From Oscillospiraceae bacterium (GTDB lineage Bacteria > Bacillota > Clostridia > Oscillospirales > Oscillospiraceae), in contig JAEDDG010000023.1 in the NCBI GenBank assembly GCA_016293865.1, positions 1 to 33,857 on the forward strand: a DNA stretch of 33,857 nucleotides, read 5' to 3'. Positions 22,686-30,292 of the stretch are shown here, piece after piece. Made by a program: the position numbers and the translations under genes. Below the pieces are notes generated by a model. That model was not told where the DNA came from. It ran no database searches and saw nothing but the letters and a program-made list of their open reading frames with translations. Numbering within the stretch: position 1 is the stretch's first letter; every line of letters begins with the position of its first letter.

Positions 22686-22714
22686 AGCGGCCGGTTCGGC
22701 CGCTGTCTGTTTTT
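22686..22714 (+). terminator. Second terminator of the riboswitch leader
   Basis: AGCGGCCG (22686-22693) pairs with CGGCCGCT (22697-22704) around a 3-base loop; T-rich GTCTGTTTTT follows. Its left arm AGCGGCC is also the exact complement of GGCCGCT in the aptamer (22591-22597), so it could be sequestered when the aptamer is not folded. Confidence 0.8.
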
Positions 22715-22755
22715 CCGGAACAATTTCACAAATATGAATGATAAGGGAGAGAGAT

Positions 22756-24189
22756 ATGGAAAAACTGTTCAAGCTCAAGGCGAATGGGACCACCGTCAGA
22801 ACGGAAATCATCGCCGGCCTCACCACTTTTATGACCATGGCGTATATCATTGCGCTCAACCCCAATCTTCTGACCAACTTCGGCGCTGAGGGCACCGCGC
22901 TCTGGAACGGCGTGTTCATGGCAACCTGTATCGCTTCTGCCGTGGGTATGTTCGTGATGGCCTTTGCCGCCAACAAGCCCTTTGCCATGGCGCCCGGCAT
23001 GGGCCTCAACAGCTTCTTTGCCGTTGTCGTGGCCAACATCGTCGGCATGACCGGCCTGACCTATTTGCAGAGCTTCCAGGCCGCGCTGTGCATCATCCTG
23101 ATTGAAGGCGTCATCTTCATCATCCTGTCGATTTTCAACATCCGCGAAAAAATCGTGGCTGCCATTCCGCTCGGCGTCCGCATGGGTATTGCCCCGGGCA
23201 TCGGCCTGATGCTGATGAACATCGGCCTTGGCTCCAACGTGGGCATCTACGCTGAGGGCAACGGCTACAGCTCTCCCTTCTATGTCATGCGCGACTTCTT
23301 CGGCGCGCTGACCCCCTCCGTCGTCAAAAACAACATGGGCGCTGAGTACTCCACCATGATTCTCACCGTCGTCACCATGTTTGTCGGTCTTTTTGTGATC
23401 GTGATTCTGGCGCAGAAAAAGGTCAAAGGCTCCGTGCTCATCGGCATGCTGATTGCATCCGTGATCTACTGGGCAGGCGAGGCCATTTTCCTGCACATCA
23501 ATCCCTTCGAGTCTCTGAAAACCGCCTCCTTCCTGCCGCCCTTCGCGGACATGGCGGAGACCACGCTGTTCAAATTCAGCTTCTCCAACCTGTTTGAGAT
23601 CGGCTGGTTCACGGTGATCACGCTTGTCATCACCTTCTGTATGATCGATATGTTCGACACCATCGGCACTCTGGTGGGCACTGCCTCCCGTGCCAACATG
23701 CTGGATAAGGACGGCAACATGCCGAAAATGCGCGAGGCCCTTCTGGCTGACGCTGTGGGCACCGTGGCCGGCGCCTGCACCGGCACCTCCACCGTCACAA
23801 CCTTCGTGGAATCCGCATCCGGCGTTGAGGCCGGCGGCCGCACCGGCCTGACCGCGCTGACCACCGGTATCCTCTTCCTGGCCTGCATGTTCATTGCGCC
23901 CATCGCGGCCATCATTCCCGCGGCCGCAACTTCCTCCGCTCTGATCTACGTGGGCGTTCTGATGCTCTCCGGCCTGAAAAATGTCAACTTCGACGACATT
24001 TCCCAGGTTCTGCCTGTGGCCATCATCCTGATCTCCATGCCGATTTCCGGCTCCATCGGCCACGGCATCGGCCTGGCGCTGATCTCCTACACCATCATCA
24101 AGGTCTTCACCGGCAAGGCAAAAGAGGTCTCTGTTCTGACTTATGTGATCTCCGCCCTGTTCCTGGTCAAGTTCTTCCTGGTTGCCTGA
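22756..24189 (+). CDS. pbuG: Purine permease, AzgA/PbuG type (NCS2 family)
   Basis: The 477-residue permease has about 13 hydrophobic helices and the AzgA-family marks TTVRTEIIAGLTTFMTMAYI at the start, APGMGLNSFFA (about 88), and TTFVESASGVEAGGRTGLTA (about 338-357). It should import guanine, hypoxanthine or adenine with protons. The ATG at 22756 follows GGGAGAGAGAT; the ATG at 22738 is upstream of that site. Regulation by the guanine-class riboswitch in its leader supports guanine/hypoxanthine as substrate. It ends in a strong terminator, so it is transcribed alone. Confidence 0.93.
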   Translation: MEKLFKLKANGTTVRTEIIAGLTTFMTMAYIIALNPNLLTNFGAEGTALWNGVFMATCIASAVGMFVMAFAANKPFAMAPGMGLNSFFAVVVANIVGMTGLTYLQSFQAALCIILIEGVIFIILSIFNIREKIVAAIPLGVRMGIAPGIGLMLMNIGLGSNVGIYAEGNGYSSPFYVMRDFFGALTPSVVKNNMGAEYSTMILTVVTMFVGLFVIVILAQKKVKGSVLIGMLIASVIYWAGEAIFLHINPFESLKTASFLPPFADMAETTLFKFSFSNLFEIGWFTVITLVITFCMIDMFDTIGTLVGTASRANMLDKDGNMPKMREALLADAVGTVAGACTGTSTVTTFVESASGVEAGGRTGLTALTTGILFLACMFIAPIAAIIPAAATSSALIYVGVLMLSGLKNVNFDDISQVLPVAIILISMPISGSIGHGIGLALISYTIIKVFTGKAKEVSVLTYVISALFLVKFFLVA

Positions 24190-24215
24190 GCGCGCGCCTG
24201 CTGCAAATGCATTTC

Positions 24216-24251
24216 AAAATACGCCGGAGGCTTCTCCGGCGTATTTTTTTG
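24216..24251 (+). terminator. Intrinsic terminator of the purine permease gene
   Basis: A perfect 14-bp stem (24216-24229 with 24234-24247, outer arms A/T, core ACGCCGGAG), loop GCTT and a run of seven T residues. Confidence 0.96.
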
Positions 24252-24349
24252 CTTCTCTGAACCATCTTTCCCGGCGCACAAAAAGCGCCGGCGTCACAGA
24301 CAGGCTGTGCGCGCCGGCGCTGGCGTTTGCATTCATCTCAATGCGCGTT

Positions 24350-25012
24350 TTATTCTTCTTCACTGTCCCGGTTTCCCGCGGCCTTCTCCAGCTCCCGCAG
24401 GGCCTCCTGCCGCTGCCGCCGCTTTTTGAAGTTTGACTTCAGCAGATACCAGAGCACCACCAGGATCTGCATAATCGCGGCAATCAGGAAAATCTCCTGA
24501 ATATGCTGGATGGAGAGCGTCACATACACAGCCGCCGCCACGGACCAGATCAGGATGCTCACACAAACAAACCTGGACCAAAGGTTCCACCACAGCTTCA
24601 GCAGCACAATGGCCACCACGCAGCAGACCGGCACGGCATAGACATAAATCAGCCACAACCGCTGCATATCCGGGAACACCCACCGCAGCACCAGATAGAC
24701 AATCGAGGCCACCAGCAGCACCAGTCCCACGGCCAGCATCGGGATCAGGATCCTGTCCTTCAGCGGCAGCCTGCCGGTGGAGCGCTTCGGCTTTGTGTCG
24801 CCGCTGATCAGGTCGTTCACCGTCACGCCGAACAGCTCCGCCATCATCGACAGCACCACCACATCCGGCAGGCCCTCGCCGCGCTCCCATTTGGACACGG
24901 ACTTATCCGAGTAATTCAGTTTTTCTGCAAGCTCAGCCTGCGTCATGCCGCAGCTTTTGCGATAATACGCGATGCGCTGGGCAATATTATTTTTCAGCTT
25001 ATTTTCGTCCAT
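24350..25012 (-). CDS. Membrane-anchored XRE-family transcriptional regulator
   Basis: The 220-residue protein has an N-terminal Cro/XRE helix-turn-helix (about 9-63; CGMTQAELAEKLNYSDKSVS, then KWERGEGLP, ending in FGVTVNDLISGD). A short basic linker and four membrane helices follow (about 88-112, 118-140, 146-167, 171-193), and a charged cytoplasmic tail ends it (KKRRQRQEALRELEKAA). A membrane-embedded XRE protein of this type probably senses an envelope signal; the target is unknown. GAGG lies five bases before the ATG. Its leader contains three copies of a 9-mer forming alternative hairpins, suggesting control of its own expression. It is divergent from degV. Confidence 0.88.
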   Translation of the reverse strand: MDENKLKNNIAQRIAYYRKSCGMTQAELAEKLNYSDKSVSKWERGEGLPDVVVLSMMAELFGVTVNDLISGDTKPKRSTGRLPLKDRILIPMLAVGLVLLVASIVYLVLRWVFPDMQRLWLIYVYAVPVCCVVAIVLLKLWWNLWSRFVCVSILIWSVAAAVYVTLSIQHIQEIFLIAAIMQILVVLWYLLKSNFKKRRQRQEALRELEKAAGNRDSEEE

Positions 25013-25048
25013 TTTTACCTCAAAATCGCCAAAATTCCGACTCTATTC

Positions 25049-25090
25049 CCGCCTCTACTGCCAGTAGAGGCGGATTTTTTCGCCTCTACC
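25049..25090. repeat. Three copies of CGCCTCTAC forming alternative hairpins in the XRE leader
   Basis: The 9-mer CGCCTCTAC occurs at 25050-25058, inverted at 25064-25072 and again at 25081-25089. Copies 1 and 2 form an 11-bp stem (25049-25059 with 25063-25073); copies 2 and 3 can form a competing stem of 9 bp. In the plus direction the first stem is followed by ATTTTTT, a terminator-like tail. Confidence 0.85.
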
Positions 25091-25100
25091 GCACGTTTTC

Positions 25101-25128
25101 TGCATAGGAGAGTGGGAAGCCTCGTCAA
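25101..25128 (-). promoter_or_regulatory. Candidate promoter of the XRE regulator gene
   Basis: On the minus strand TTGACG (25128-25123), a 16-base spacer and TATGCA (25106-25101). The transcript would begin just before the triple repeat. Confidence 0.5.
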
Positions 25129-25192
25129 TAGCGTGCATTTTTCCCGGAAGTGGTTATACTGAAATCAAGATCTGAAAGGAGGTCCTTTCACA

Positions 25193-26140
25193 ATGAATGA
25201 ATACAATTATGTGATTACCGCCGACTCCGGCTGCGACCTTCCGGCCGACTTCCTTGCAAAGCGCGGCGTTTTCCCCATCCACATGCGCTACGTCGTCGGC
25301 AGCGATGCATATACAGATGACATGAACGACGTCTCTGCCCGCCTTTTCTATAACCGGCTGGAAACCGGTGCGAAAGGCGCACCCGTGCGGCTGAGCGCAG
25401 ATGATTTCTATGCCTTCTGGGAGCCGTACGCACAGGCCGGGCAGGCCGTGCTCCATATCTCCATCGGCTCGGCCGTCAGCGGCTGCTGGGAAAACGGCTG
25501 TGCCGCTGCCCGCCGGCTCCAGCAGGCTTATCCGGACTGGCAGATCATCTGCCTGGACTCCACACTGGTCAGCGCAGGCTACGGCCTTCTGGTGATCACC
25601 GCGTCCGAGCTCAAGGAAAACGGCCGCACCATATCCGAGTGTGCCGCTGCGCTGGAAGCGCTGAAGCACTCCGTCGTCGGGCTCTTTGCCGCCGCCGCAC
25701 CGGAACGTCTGTGCGGCGAAAAAAACGCGCCGGCAGGTCTGAACACACTTTTGCAGGTGCGTTCCATTCTGGATCTGGATTACAACGGCAGGCTGAAAGT
25801 GCGTGAAATGGTCCGCGGCGACAAGGCGCTCCGTCAGCGCATGACAAAACTCACCTGTGAGCTGTCTGCCGCACCCTCTGCCCAGACGCTGATCATCGCT
25901 CATGCAGACTGCATCGGCGCGGCCATTGAATACGGCAATCTTCTGACCGCCGCCGCCGGCTTCCGCGATGTGTATTACACAAACGTGGGACCGGTCATCG
26001 GCATCCATGCAGGCCGCGGCCTTGTGGCGGCGTTCTTCATGGGTCTGGAGCGTGAACAGCCCGCTGCCGAGCCGGCTCTCCGGCAGGCAGGCAGACGCGC
26101 CATCCGGCGCCGCTCCATTGCCGGCAGCACTGCCGGTTAA
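25193..26140 (+). CDS. DegV-family fatty-acid-binding protein
   Basis: The 315-residue protein starts with the DegV pattern VITADSGCDLPADFLAKRGV and shows PIHMRYVVGSDAYTDDM, SIGSAVSGCWENG and VGPVIGIHAGRGLVAAFF near the C-terminus. DegV/FakB proteins hold a fatty acid and hand it to the FakA kinase for use in phospholipids; no fakA is in view. A basic tail (RRAIRRRSI) is added. The ribosome site AAAGGAGGT, nine bases before the ATG, is a full match and lies inside a GAAAGG/CCTTTC inverted repeat (25174-25189). A TATACT -10 element is at 25155-25160 but without a good -35. Confidence 0.92.
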   Translation: MNEYNYVITADSGCDLPADFLAKRGVFPIHMRYVVGSDAYTDDMNDVSARLFYNRLETGAKGAPVRLSADDFYAFWEPYAQAGQAVLHISIGSAVSGCWENGCAAARRLQQAYPDWQIICLDSTLVSAGYGLLVITASELKENGRTISECAAALEALKHSVVGLFAAAAPERLCGEKNAPAGLNTLLQVRSILDLDYNGRLKVREMVRGDKALRQRMTKLTCELSAAPSAQTLIIAHADCIGAAIEYGNLLTAAAGFRDVYYTNVGPVIGIHAGRGLVAAFFMGLEREQPAAEPALRQAGRRAIRRRSIAGSTAG

Positions 26141-26174
26141 TTCCTTCTGCTTACCCCTATTCCATCCCTATATT

Positions 26175-26226
26175 GGCAGCAGAGCATCCGCGCTGATCCC
26201 GCGGGTGGTCTGCTGCCGCTTTTTTA
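26175..26226 (+). terminator. Intrinsic terminator of the degV gene
   Basis: An outer 9-bp stem GGCAGCAGA/TCTGCTGCC (26175-26183 with 26209-26217) and an inner stem ATCCGCG/CGCGGGT, followed by six T residues. Its tail overlaps the stop codon of the convergent acyl-CoA synthetase gene. Confidence 0.9.
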
Positions 26227-27951
26227 TGCATGTGTCTGCGGATTGTCTTCCTTCTGTGCCTCTTCTTCCTCCAGGATCCGGTAGGCAACTTTGCCGACCA
26301 GCGTTTTGGGCAGTTCGTCCCTGAACTCAATCTCCTTGGGCACCGCATATTTGGCCATGTGGACGGCGCAGTACTCCCGGATCTTCTCGCGGACTTCCTC
26401 GCTCTTTTCCACGCCCGGCTTCAGAACCACAAACGCTTTCGTGCGCTGGACGCGATAGGGATCCTTGACGCCGATCACGCAGCTGAGGTGTACATACTCG
26501 TTGGCGTCCAGGATGTTTTCCAGCTGCGAGGGATAGACGTTGTAGCCGCTTGTGATGATCATGCGCTTGATGCGCTGACGGAAGTAAACAAAGCCGTCCT
26601 CGTCCATGATGCCCAGATCGCCCGTGTGGACCCACGTCAGTCCATCCATATGGCGGCGCAGCGTGTTCGCCGTCTCCTCCGGATGACCCACATACTCCAG
26701 CATCACCGTCGGTCCGGCCAGGCAGATTTCGCCCTCCTCGCCGTAGGGCACCTCGTCCTCTGTTCCGACCTTCACGATCTTGTAATAGGTGTCCGGGAAC
26801 GGGATGCCGATGCTTCCCTCCTTGGACATGTTGTACGGCGTCAGGCAGCTGGCTGTCACACATTCTGTGGTGCCGTAGCCCTCCCGCACTTCAATGGATG
26901 CGTTATGCGCCTTCAGGAACTGATCCACGCGCTTCTTCAGCTCCACGGACAGCGAGTCGCCGCCGGAGAACATCCCTTTCAGGCAGCTCAGATCCAGCTT
27001 CTCCAGGCCGTCCAGCCGCAGCAGCGCCTCAAACAGCGTCGGCACGCCGGCAATGAAGTTGGGCTTGTATTTCTTCAGCAGCTCTGCATACGTTTTGGGC
27101 GTAAACTGCGGCACAAGGATGCACTCGCCGCCATTGAACAGCATGGAATGGATGCTGACGCCCAGGCCAAACCCGTGGAACATGGGCATAATGGCCAGCA
27201 TCCGGTCGCCGGGTTCAAACATGGGGTTGGTGGCCACAATCTGCGCAGCCAGTGCGTTGAAGTTCAGGTTCGACAGCAGGATTCCCTTGGTCACGCCGGT
27301 GGTTCCGCCGCTGTAAAGGATGACGGCCGGATCGCCGGGTTTGCGCAGGGTCGGCACGCAGTCCACGCTGCCCCTGGCCATCAGGTCTTTCCAGAAAATC
27401 ACGTCGGCATCGGCGGGGATTTTCGGAATTTTTCTGGCCTTGGTCAGCATGTAGCCGACCTTCGTCAGCGGCGGCAGCGCATCCTGCAGCTGCACAATCA
27501 TCATATACTTCAGCGTCGGCACATTCTGTCGGATTGCGGCGAATTTGCCGTAAAACTGATCCATGGTGATGGCCGCAACGCTTTTTGAGTCATTCAGATA
27601 AAATTCGATCTCTTTCTGCCCGGACAGCGGATGCACCATATTTGCAATGGCGCCGATCATATTCACTGCATAAAAAATCGTCACAGCCTGCGGGCAGTTG
27701 GGCAGGCAAATGGTCACGCGCTCGTTCTCCCGCACACCGGTGGCCCGCAGCGCCGTTGCACAGCGTTTGATCTCATCCACTGCCGCCGCATACGTGGTCC
27801 TTTTCCCAAAAAAGCTGTAGGCATAATAATCCGGGTGGCGTTTCGATTCCGTAACCACACCGCCGGACAGTGTCTCCATGGAGTATTCCAGCGTCTGCGG
27901 GACAATGCCGTAGTACTTCAGCCACGGCGCTTTTACTTTCCCATATTCCAT
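26224..27951 (-). CDS. AMP-dependent acyl-CoA synthetase/ligase (long-chain fatty acid type)
   Basis: The 575-residue protein has all adenylate-forming motifs: the P-loop LYSGGTTGVTKG (212-223), GYGTTEC (358-364), HTGDLG (442-447), the hinge region IKRMIITSGYNVYPSQLE (461-478) and the catalytic Lys553 in PKTLVGKVAYR. It should activate a carboxylic acid as acyl-AMP and transfer it to CoA; the pattern is nearest to FadD-like fatty-acid ligases. AGGGGA stands about eleven bases before the ATG. It is monocistronic, with a consensus promoter about 110 bases upstream. The acid substrate is not determined. The convergent degV gene, also a fatty acid protein, makes a lipid role plausible. Confidence 0.9.
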   Translation of the reverse strand: MEYGKVKAPWLKYYGIVPQTLEYSMETLSGGVVTESKRHPDYYAYSFFGKRTTYAAAVDEIKRCATALRATGVRENERVTICLPNCPQAVTIFYAVNMIGAIANMVHPLSGQKEIEFYLNDSKSVAAITMDQFYGKFAAIRQNVPTLKYMMIVQLQDALPPLTKVGYMLTKARKIPKIPADADVIFWKDLMARGSVDCVPTLRKPGDPAVILYSGGTTGVTKGILLSNLNFNALAAQIVATNPMFEPGDRMLAIMPMFHGFGLGVSIHSMLFNGGECILVPQFTPKTYAELLKKYKPNFIAGVPTLFEALLRLDGLEKLDLSCLKGMFSGGDSLSVELKKRVDQFLKAHNASIEVREGYGTTECVTASCLTPYNMSKEGSIGIPFPDTYYKIVKVGTEDEVPYGEEGEICLAGPTVMLEYVGHPEETANTLRRHMDGLTWVHTGDLGIMDEDGFVYFRQRIKRMIITSGYNVYPSQLENILDANEYVHLSCVIGVKDPYRVQRTKAFVVLKPGVEKSEEVREKIREYCAVHMAKYAVPKEIEFRDELPKTLVGKVAYRILEEEEAQKEDNPQTHA

Positions 27952-28062
27952 TCCTGATCGATTCCCCTTTCTCTATTTTCCCGCAGTCCCTATTCTGCGG
28001 GCCCCATCCCTGTATTCGCAGCGCGTTCTCCGCGCCGCTTGCGAAAAAGGTTATACATTTGA

Positions 28063-28091
28063 ATTATATGCGCTCTGTCCTTCCCTGTCAA
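28063..28091 (-). promoter_or_regulatory. Consensus promoter of the acyl-CoA synthetase gene
   Basis: On the minus strand TTGACA (28091-28086), exactly 17 bases, and TATAAT (28068-28063): both hexamers are perfect, the best promoter in the window. Confidence 0.93.
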
Positions 28092-28273
28092 GAAAAGCCG
28101 GGTCTGCCGCCAATCCGGGGCGGGAAACAGCGCCGGTTTGTATGGGATATGGCTTTCCCAGGAAAACACCCGTCTGCCGGGATCAAAGGCATCCTGCGGG
28201 CGGCCCGCAGCCGTCCGCCGCTTTTCTGTGCCGACCGGACCGGGCGCAGCAAAACGGCGCGGCGGCGCCGGAG

Positions 28274-28308
28274 ACAGAAAACCCCTTCCGGAAAGTCCGG
28301 AAGGGGTT
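28274..28308 (-). terminator. Intrinsic terminator of the VanW-family gene
   Basis: A 13-bp perfect stem (28280-28292 with 28296-28308, AACCCCTTCCGGA) with a 3-base loop, followed on the minus strand by TTTTCTG. It lies 14 bases past the stop. Confidence 0.9.
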
Positions 28309-28321
28309 GATCCGCTCTGTC

Positions 28322-30187
28322 TTATGCGGCCGACGGCGCTGCTTCGCCGCTTGTCTCGCCGCTGGTTTCGCCGCTGGTTTCGCCGCTGGTTTCGCCGCTG
28401 GTTTCACCACTGGTCTCGCCGCTTGTCTCGCCGCTGGTTTCGCCGCTTGTCTCGCCGCTGGTTTCGCCGCTTGTTTCGCCGCTGGTTTCCTCCGGCTTTT
28501 TGCCGACCAGCGTCACCTGATCGCGGACGCGGTAGGTATCCACACCCAGCGCCTCCGTACGCAGAAGGTTCCCGTTCTTGTCATAGTAATTCTTGAACGC
28601 CTCTGCCGTATAGCCGGTGTATCCGCTGGTATCCAGTTCCTTTTCACCGGGCGCCAGATCCTCTGTCTCTTTTTCAATGGTCTTGTAGGGCGTGGAACTG
28701 TAAATGCTGTTTGTGATTGTCACATAGCTGCCGTCCACATTCGTGCCCCAGATTTTGATATAAAGCTCGGCGTTGCTGACATAGGCCTCAAGCTTAATGG
28801 GATAGTCCCGGTTGTTCTTGAACCGGAAATCCACCGTGCCCCAGTTGACCGTCGCATCCGTGCCCAGCGGCAGATAGGAGATGGCATACATGTGATTGTA
28901 GCGCTCCACAATTTCCAGGTCAGCCAGCAGCGTGCAGTAGTAGAGCGTGGATGCGCTCTGGCAGATGCCGCCGCCGATTTCCGTCACGGTTTTGCCGCCC
29001 ACATAGGCCGCCGCGCCCTGATAGCCCTTGGCCGCAGTGCGCTCACCCACCACGCCGTTGAAGGAGAACTCCTCACCGGGATTGAGAATCAGGCCGTTGA
29101 ACGCCTCGGACGCCAGCTTAATGTTGTTCAGCCGCGCATAGGAACTGGTGTACATGGTGGTCATTTTTTCGCCCAGCACATCCCGGAACAGGCTGGCCTC
29201 CAGCTGCTCCTTGGTTACCTCCGGCTCGGTGATGATCAGATCCACCGAGATGGTTTCGCCGTCGGCCGCCGCGTTGTACATATTTTTGGCCTTTGTCAGG
29301 TCAAAGGTCACGCCGCGCACATCCTGGGTGCCTTTGCCGGTCGTTTTGTCGTACTCGGAGTTTTTCATCTCCGTCGTCACGGTCTTATGAATGGCGGCCA
29401 GATCGATGGGCTTGGGGTCTGTCTTCTCAAAGTCATACTCCAGCTCCGTATAATTTCTGTCCTTGAACGCCTGATGGATCAGATCATAAATTTCATCTTC
29501 ATCCAGAAGGATGGCCGATGCGCCCTTGGTGATCTCGATGGTGGTTTCCGTCAGCTTATAGGCGTTTTCCGAAAGCTCCGCATTCACCTTTGACGCCGCC
29601 TCGGCGATCATTGCGCGCACAGCCGCCTCATCAAATGCGCTGTCACTTCTGGCGGAAACATCCGTCGTATTGCCGACACTGCGGATATATGCGATGGTGT
29701 TGCCGATAAAGCCGCCGGAACGGCCGTAGCTGTACGCGTTTTCCGCCGCCTCTGCTGCGCTGTCCGGCACGAGGCCTGCGTCTGCCAGGGTGACAACAAT
29801 GCTGACCTTTTCGGTGATCTTCAGGGAGACGGCCTGTTCGCTCTTCTCACCGTAGCCTGCAGCTTCCAGCTTTTCCTGCGCCTGCTGTACGGTCAATCCG
29901 CCCAGGTCCACACCTTCCACCGTTACATTGGGGTAAATGGTGTCCAGGCCGGCCGCAAATGCGCCGATGCCTGCAAACACAGCCACAACAAAGAGCAGCA
30001 CCGCGCCCACGGCAATCAACGCAATCTTTCCGCCCCCGGACATCCCGGAACGCTTTCTGGCGCCGCCGGAGGATGCATAGGGATTGCGCGGCTCCTGCTG
30101 CGGCCGGCCGGCCGCAGAGTGGGACGCAGCCGTTCTGCGCTGGGTCCGGCTGTACGGATTTGTCTTTTCTGCGTGTTTACTGCTCAT
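28322..30187 (-). CDS. VanW-family membrane-anchored envelope protein with GETS repeat tail
   Basis: The 621-residue protein has a polar cytoplasmic N-terminus (1-53), one membrane helix (about 54-78) and a large outer part. A YoaR-type putative peptidoglycan-binding segment (about 80-370) is followed by the VanW domain (about 380-505; FSFNGVVGERTAAKGYQGAA, then GGGICQSASTLYYC and WGTVDFRFKNNRDYPIKL). A G5-like segment (about 520-560; LDTSGYTGYTAEAFKNYY, ending in VRDQVTLVGKKPEE) and a tail of 12 Gly-Glu-Thr-Ser units (about 567-615) complete it. VanW proteins are tied to vancomycin-resistance clusters, but their reaction is unknown; a wall-associated function is likely. AAGGAGG is ten bases before the ATG. 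Own promoter and terminator make it monocistronic. Confidence 0.9.
   Translation of the reverse strand: MSSKHAEKTNPYSRTQRRTAASHSAAGRPQQEPRNPYASSGGARKRSGMSGGGKIALIAVGAVLLFVVAVFAGIGAFAAGLDTIYPNVTVEGVDLGGLTVQQAQEKLEAAGYGEKSEQAVSLKITEKVSIVVTLADAGLVPDSAAEAAENAYSYGRSGGFIGNTIAYIRSVGNTTDVSARSDSAFDEAAVRAMIAEAASKVNAELSENAYKLTETTIEITKGASAILLDEDEIYDLIHQAFKDRNYTELEYDFEKTDPKPIDLAAIHKTVTTEMKNSEYDKTTGKGTQDVRGVTFDLTKAKNMYNAAADGETISVDLIITEPEVTKEQLEASLFRDVLGEKMTTMYTSSYARLNNIKLASEAFNGLILNPGEEFSFNGVVGERTAAKGYQGAAAYVGGKTVTEIGGGICQSASTLYYCTLLADLEIVERYNHMYAISYLPLGTDATVNWGTVDFRFKNNRDYPIKLEAYVSNAELYIKIWGTNVDGSYVTITNSIYSSTPYKTIEKETEDLAPGEKELDTSGYTGYTAEAFKNYYDKNGNLLRTEALGVDTYRVRDQVTLVGKKPEETSGETSGETSGETSGETSGETSGETSGETSGETSGETSGETSGETSGEAAPSAA
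28344..28487 (-). repeat. 12-bp tandem repeat, 12 units, coding for a (GETS)n tail
   Basis: Twelve head-to-tail 12-base units of the form TCGCCGCTGGTT (plus strand) with a few substitutions at the wobble positions, in frame with the VanW-family gene. One unit (28404-28415) is more diverged. The number of units likely varies between strains. Confidence 0.95.
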
Positions 30188-30229
30188 CTATTTCCAGCCT
30201 CCTTGGGGACATAAAATCTCAGCGTGTTT

Positions 30230-30257
30230 ATTATATACAATGACAGAAAAAATTCAA
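30230..30257 (-). promoter_or_regulatory. Promoter of the VanW-family gene
   Basis: On the minus strand TTGAAT (30257-30252), a 16-base spacer and a perfect TATAAT (30235-30230), about 43 bases before the start. Confidence 0.75.
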
Positions 30258-30292
30258 TTACAGCTTAATTACTTTTTTCTACAATTTTATTG

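Larger units (their letters stand above)
22382..22755. other. Divergent regulatory region of the purine salvage genes
   Basis: This region has no gene. It contains the minus-strand phosphoribosyltransferase promoter, the plus-strand permease promoter, the purine riboswitch aptamer and two tandem terminators. The stretch between the two promoters (about 22473-22527) is AT-rich without further recognised sites. Confidence 0.8.
27952..28321. other. Intergenic region between the VanW-family gene and the acyl-CoA synthetase gene
   Basis: No coding sequence is supported; open frames here are chance or antisense extensions. The left half is the synthetase leader and its consensus promoter. The stretch 28092-28270 shows nothing I recognise. 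The right end is the terminator of the VanW-family gene. Confidence 0.6.

Noticed and set aside
22726..24063. Minus-strand open frame of 445 residues over the purine permease
   Set aside because: His/Asp/Gly-rich antisense of a membrane protein gene with a clear start and terminator.
28344..28487. Tandem array resembling a CRISPR
   Set aside because: Units are contiguous 12-mers without spacers and are in frame in a protein gene.
28142..29593. Plus-strand open frames of 483 and 152 residues with AAGFAAGF or RRWFRRWF repeats
   Set aside because: They are readings of the GETS tandem repeat of the VanW-family gene from the opposite strand, not separate proteins.
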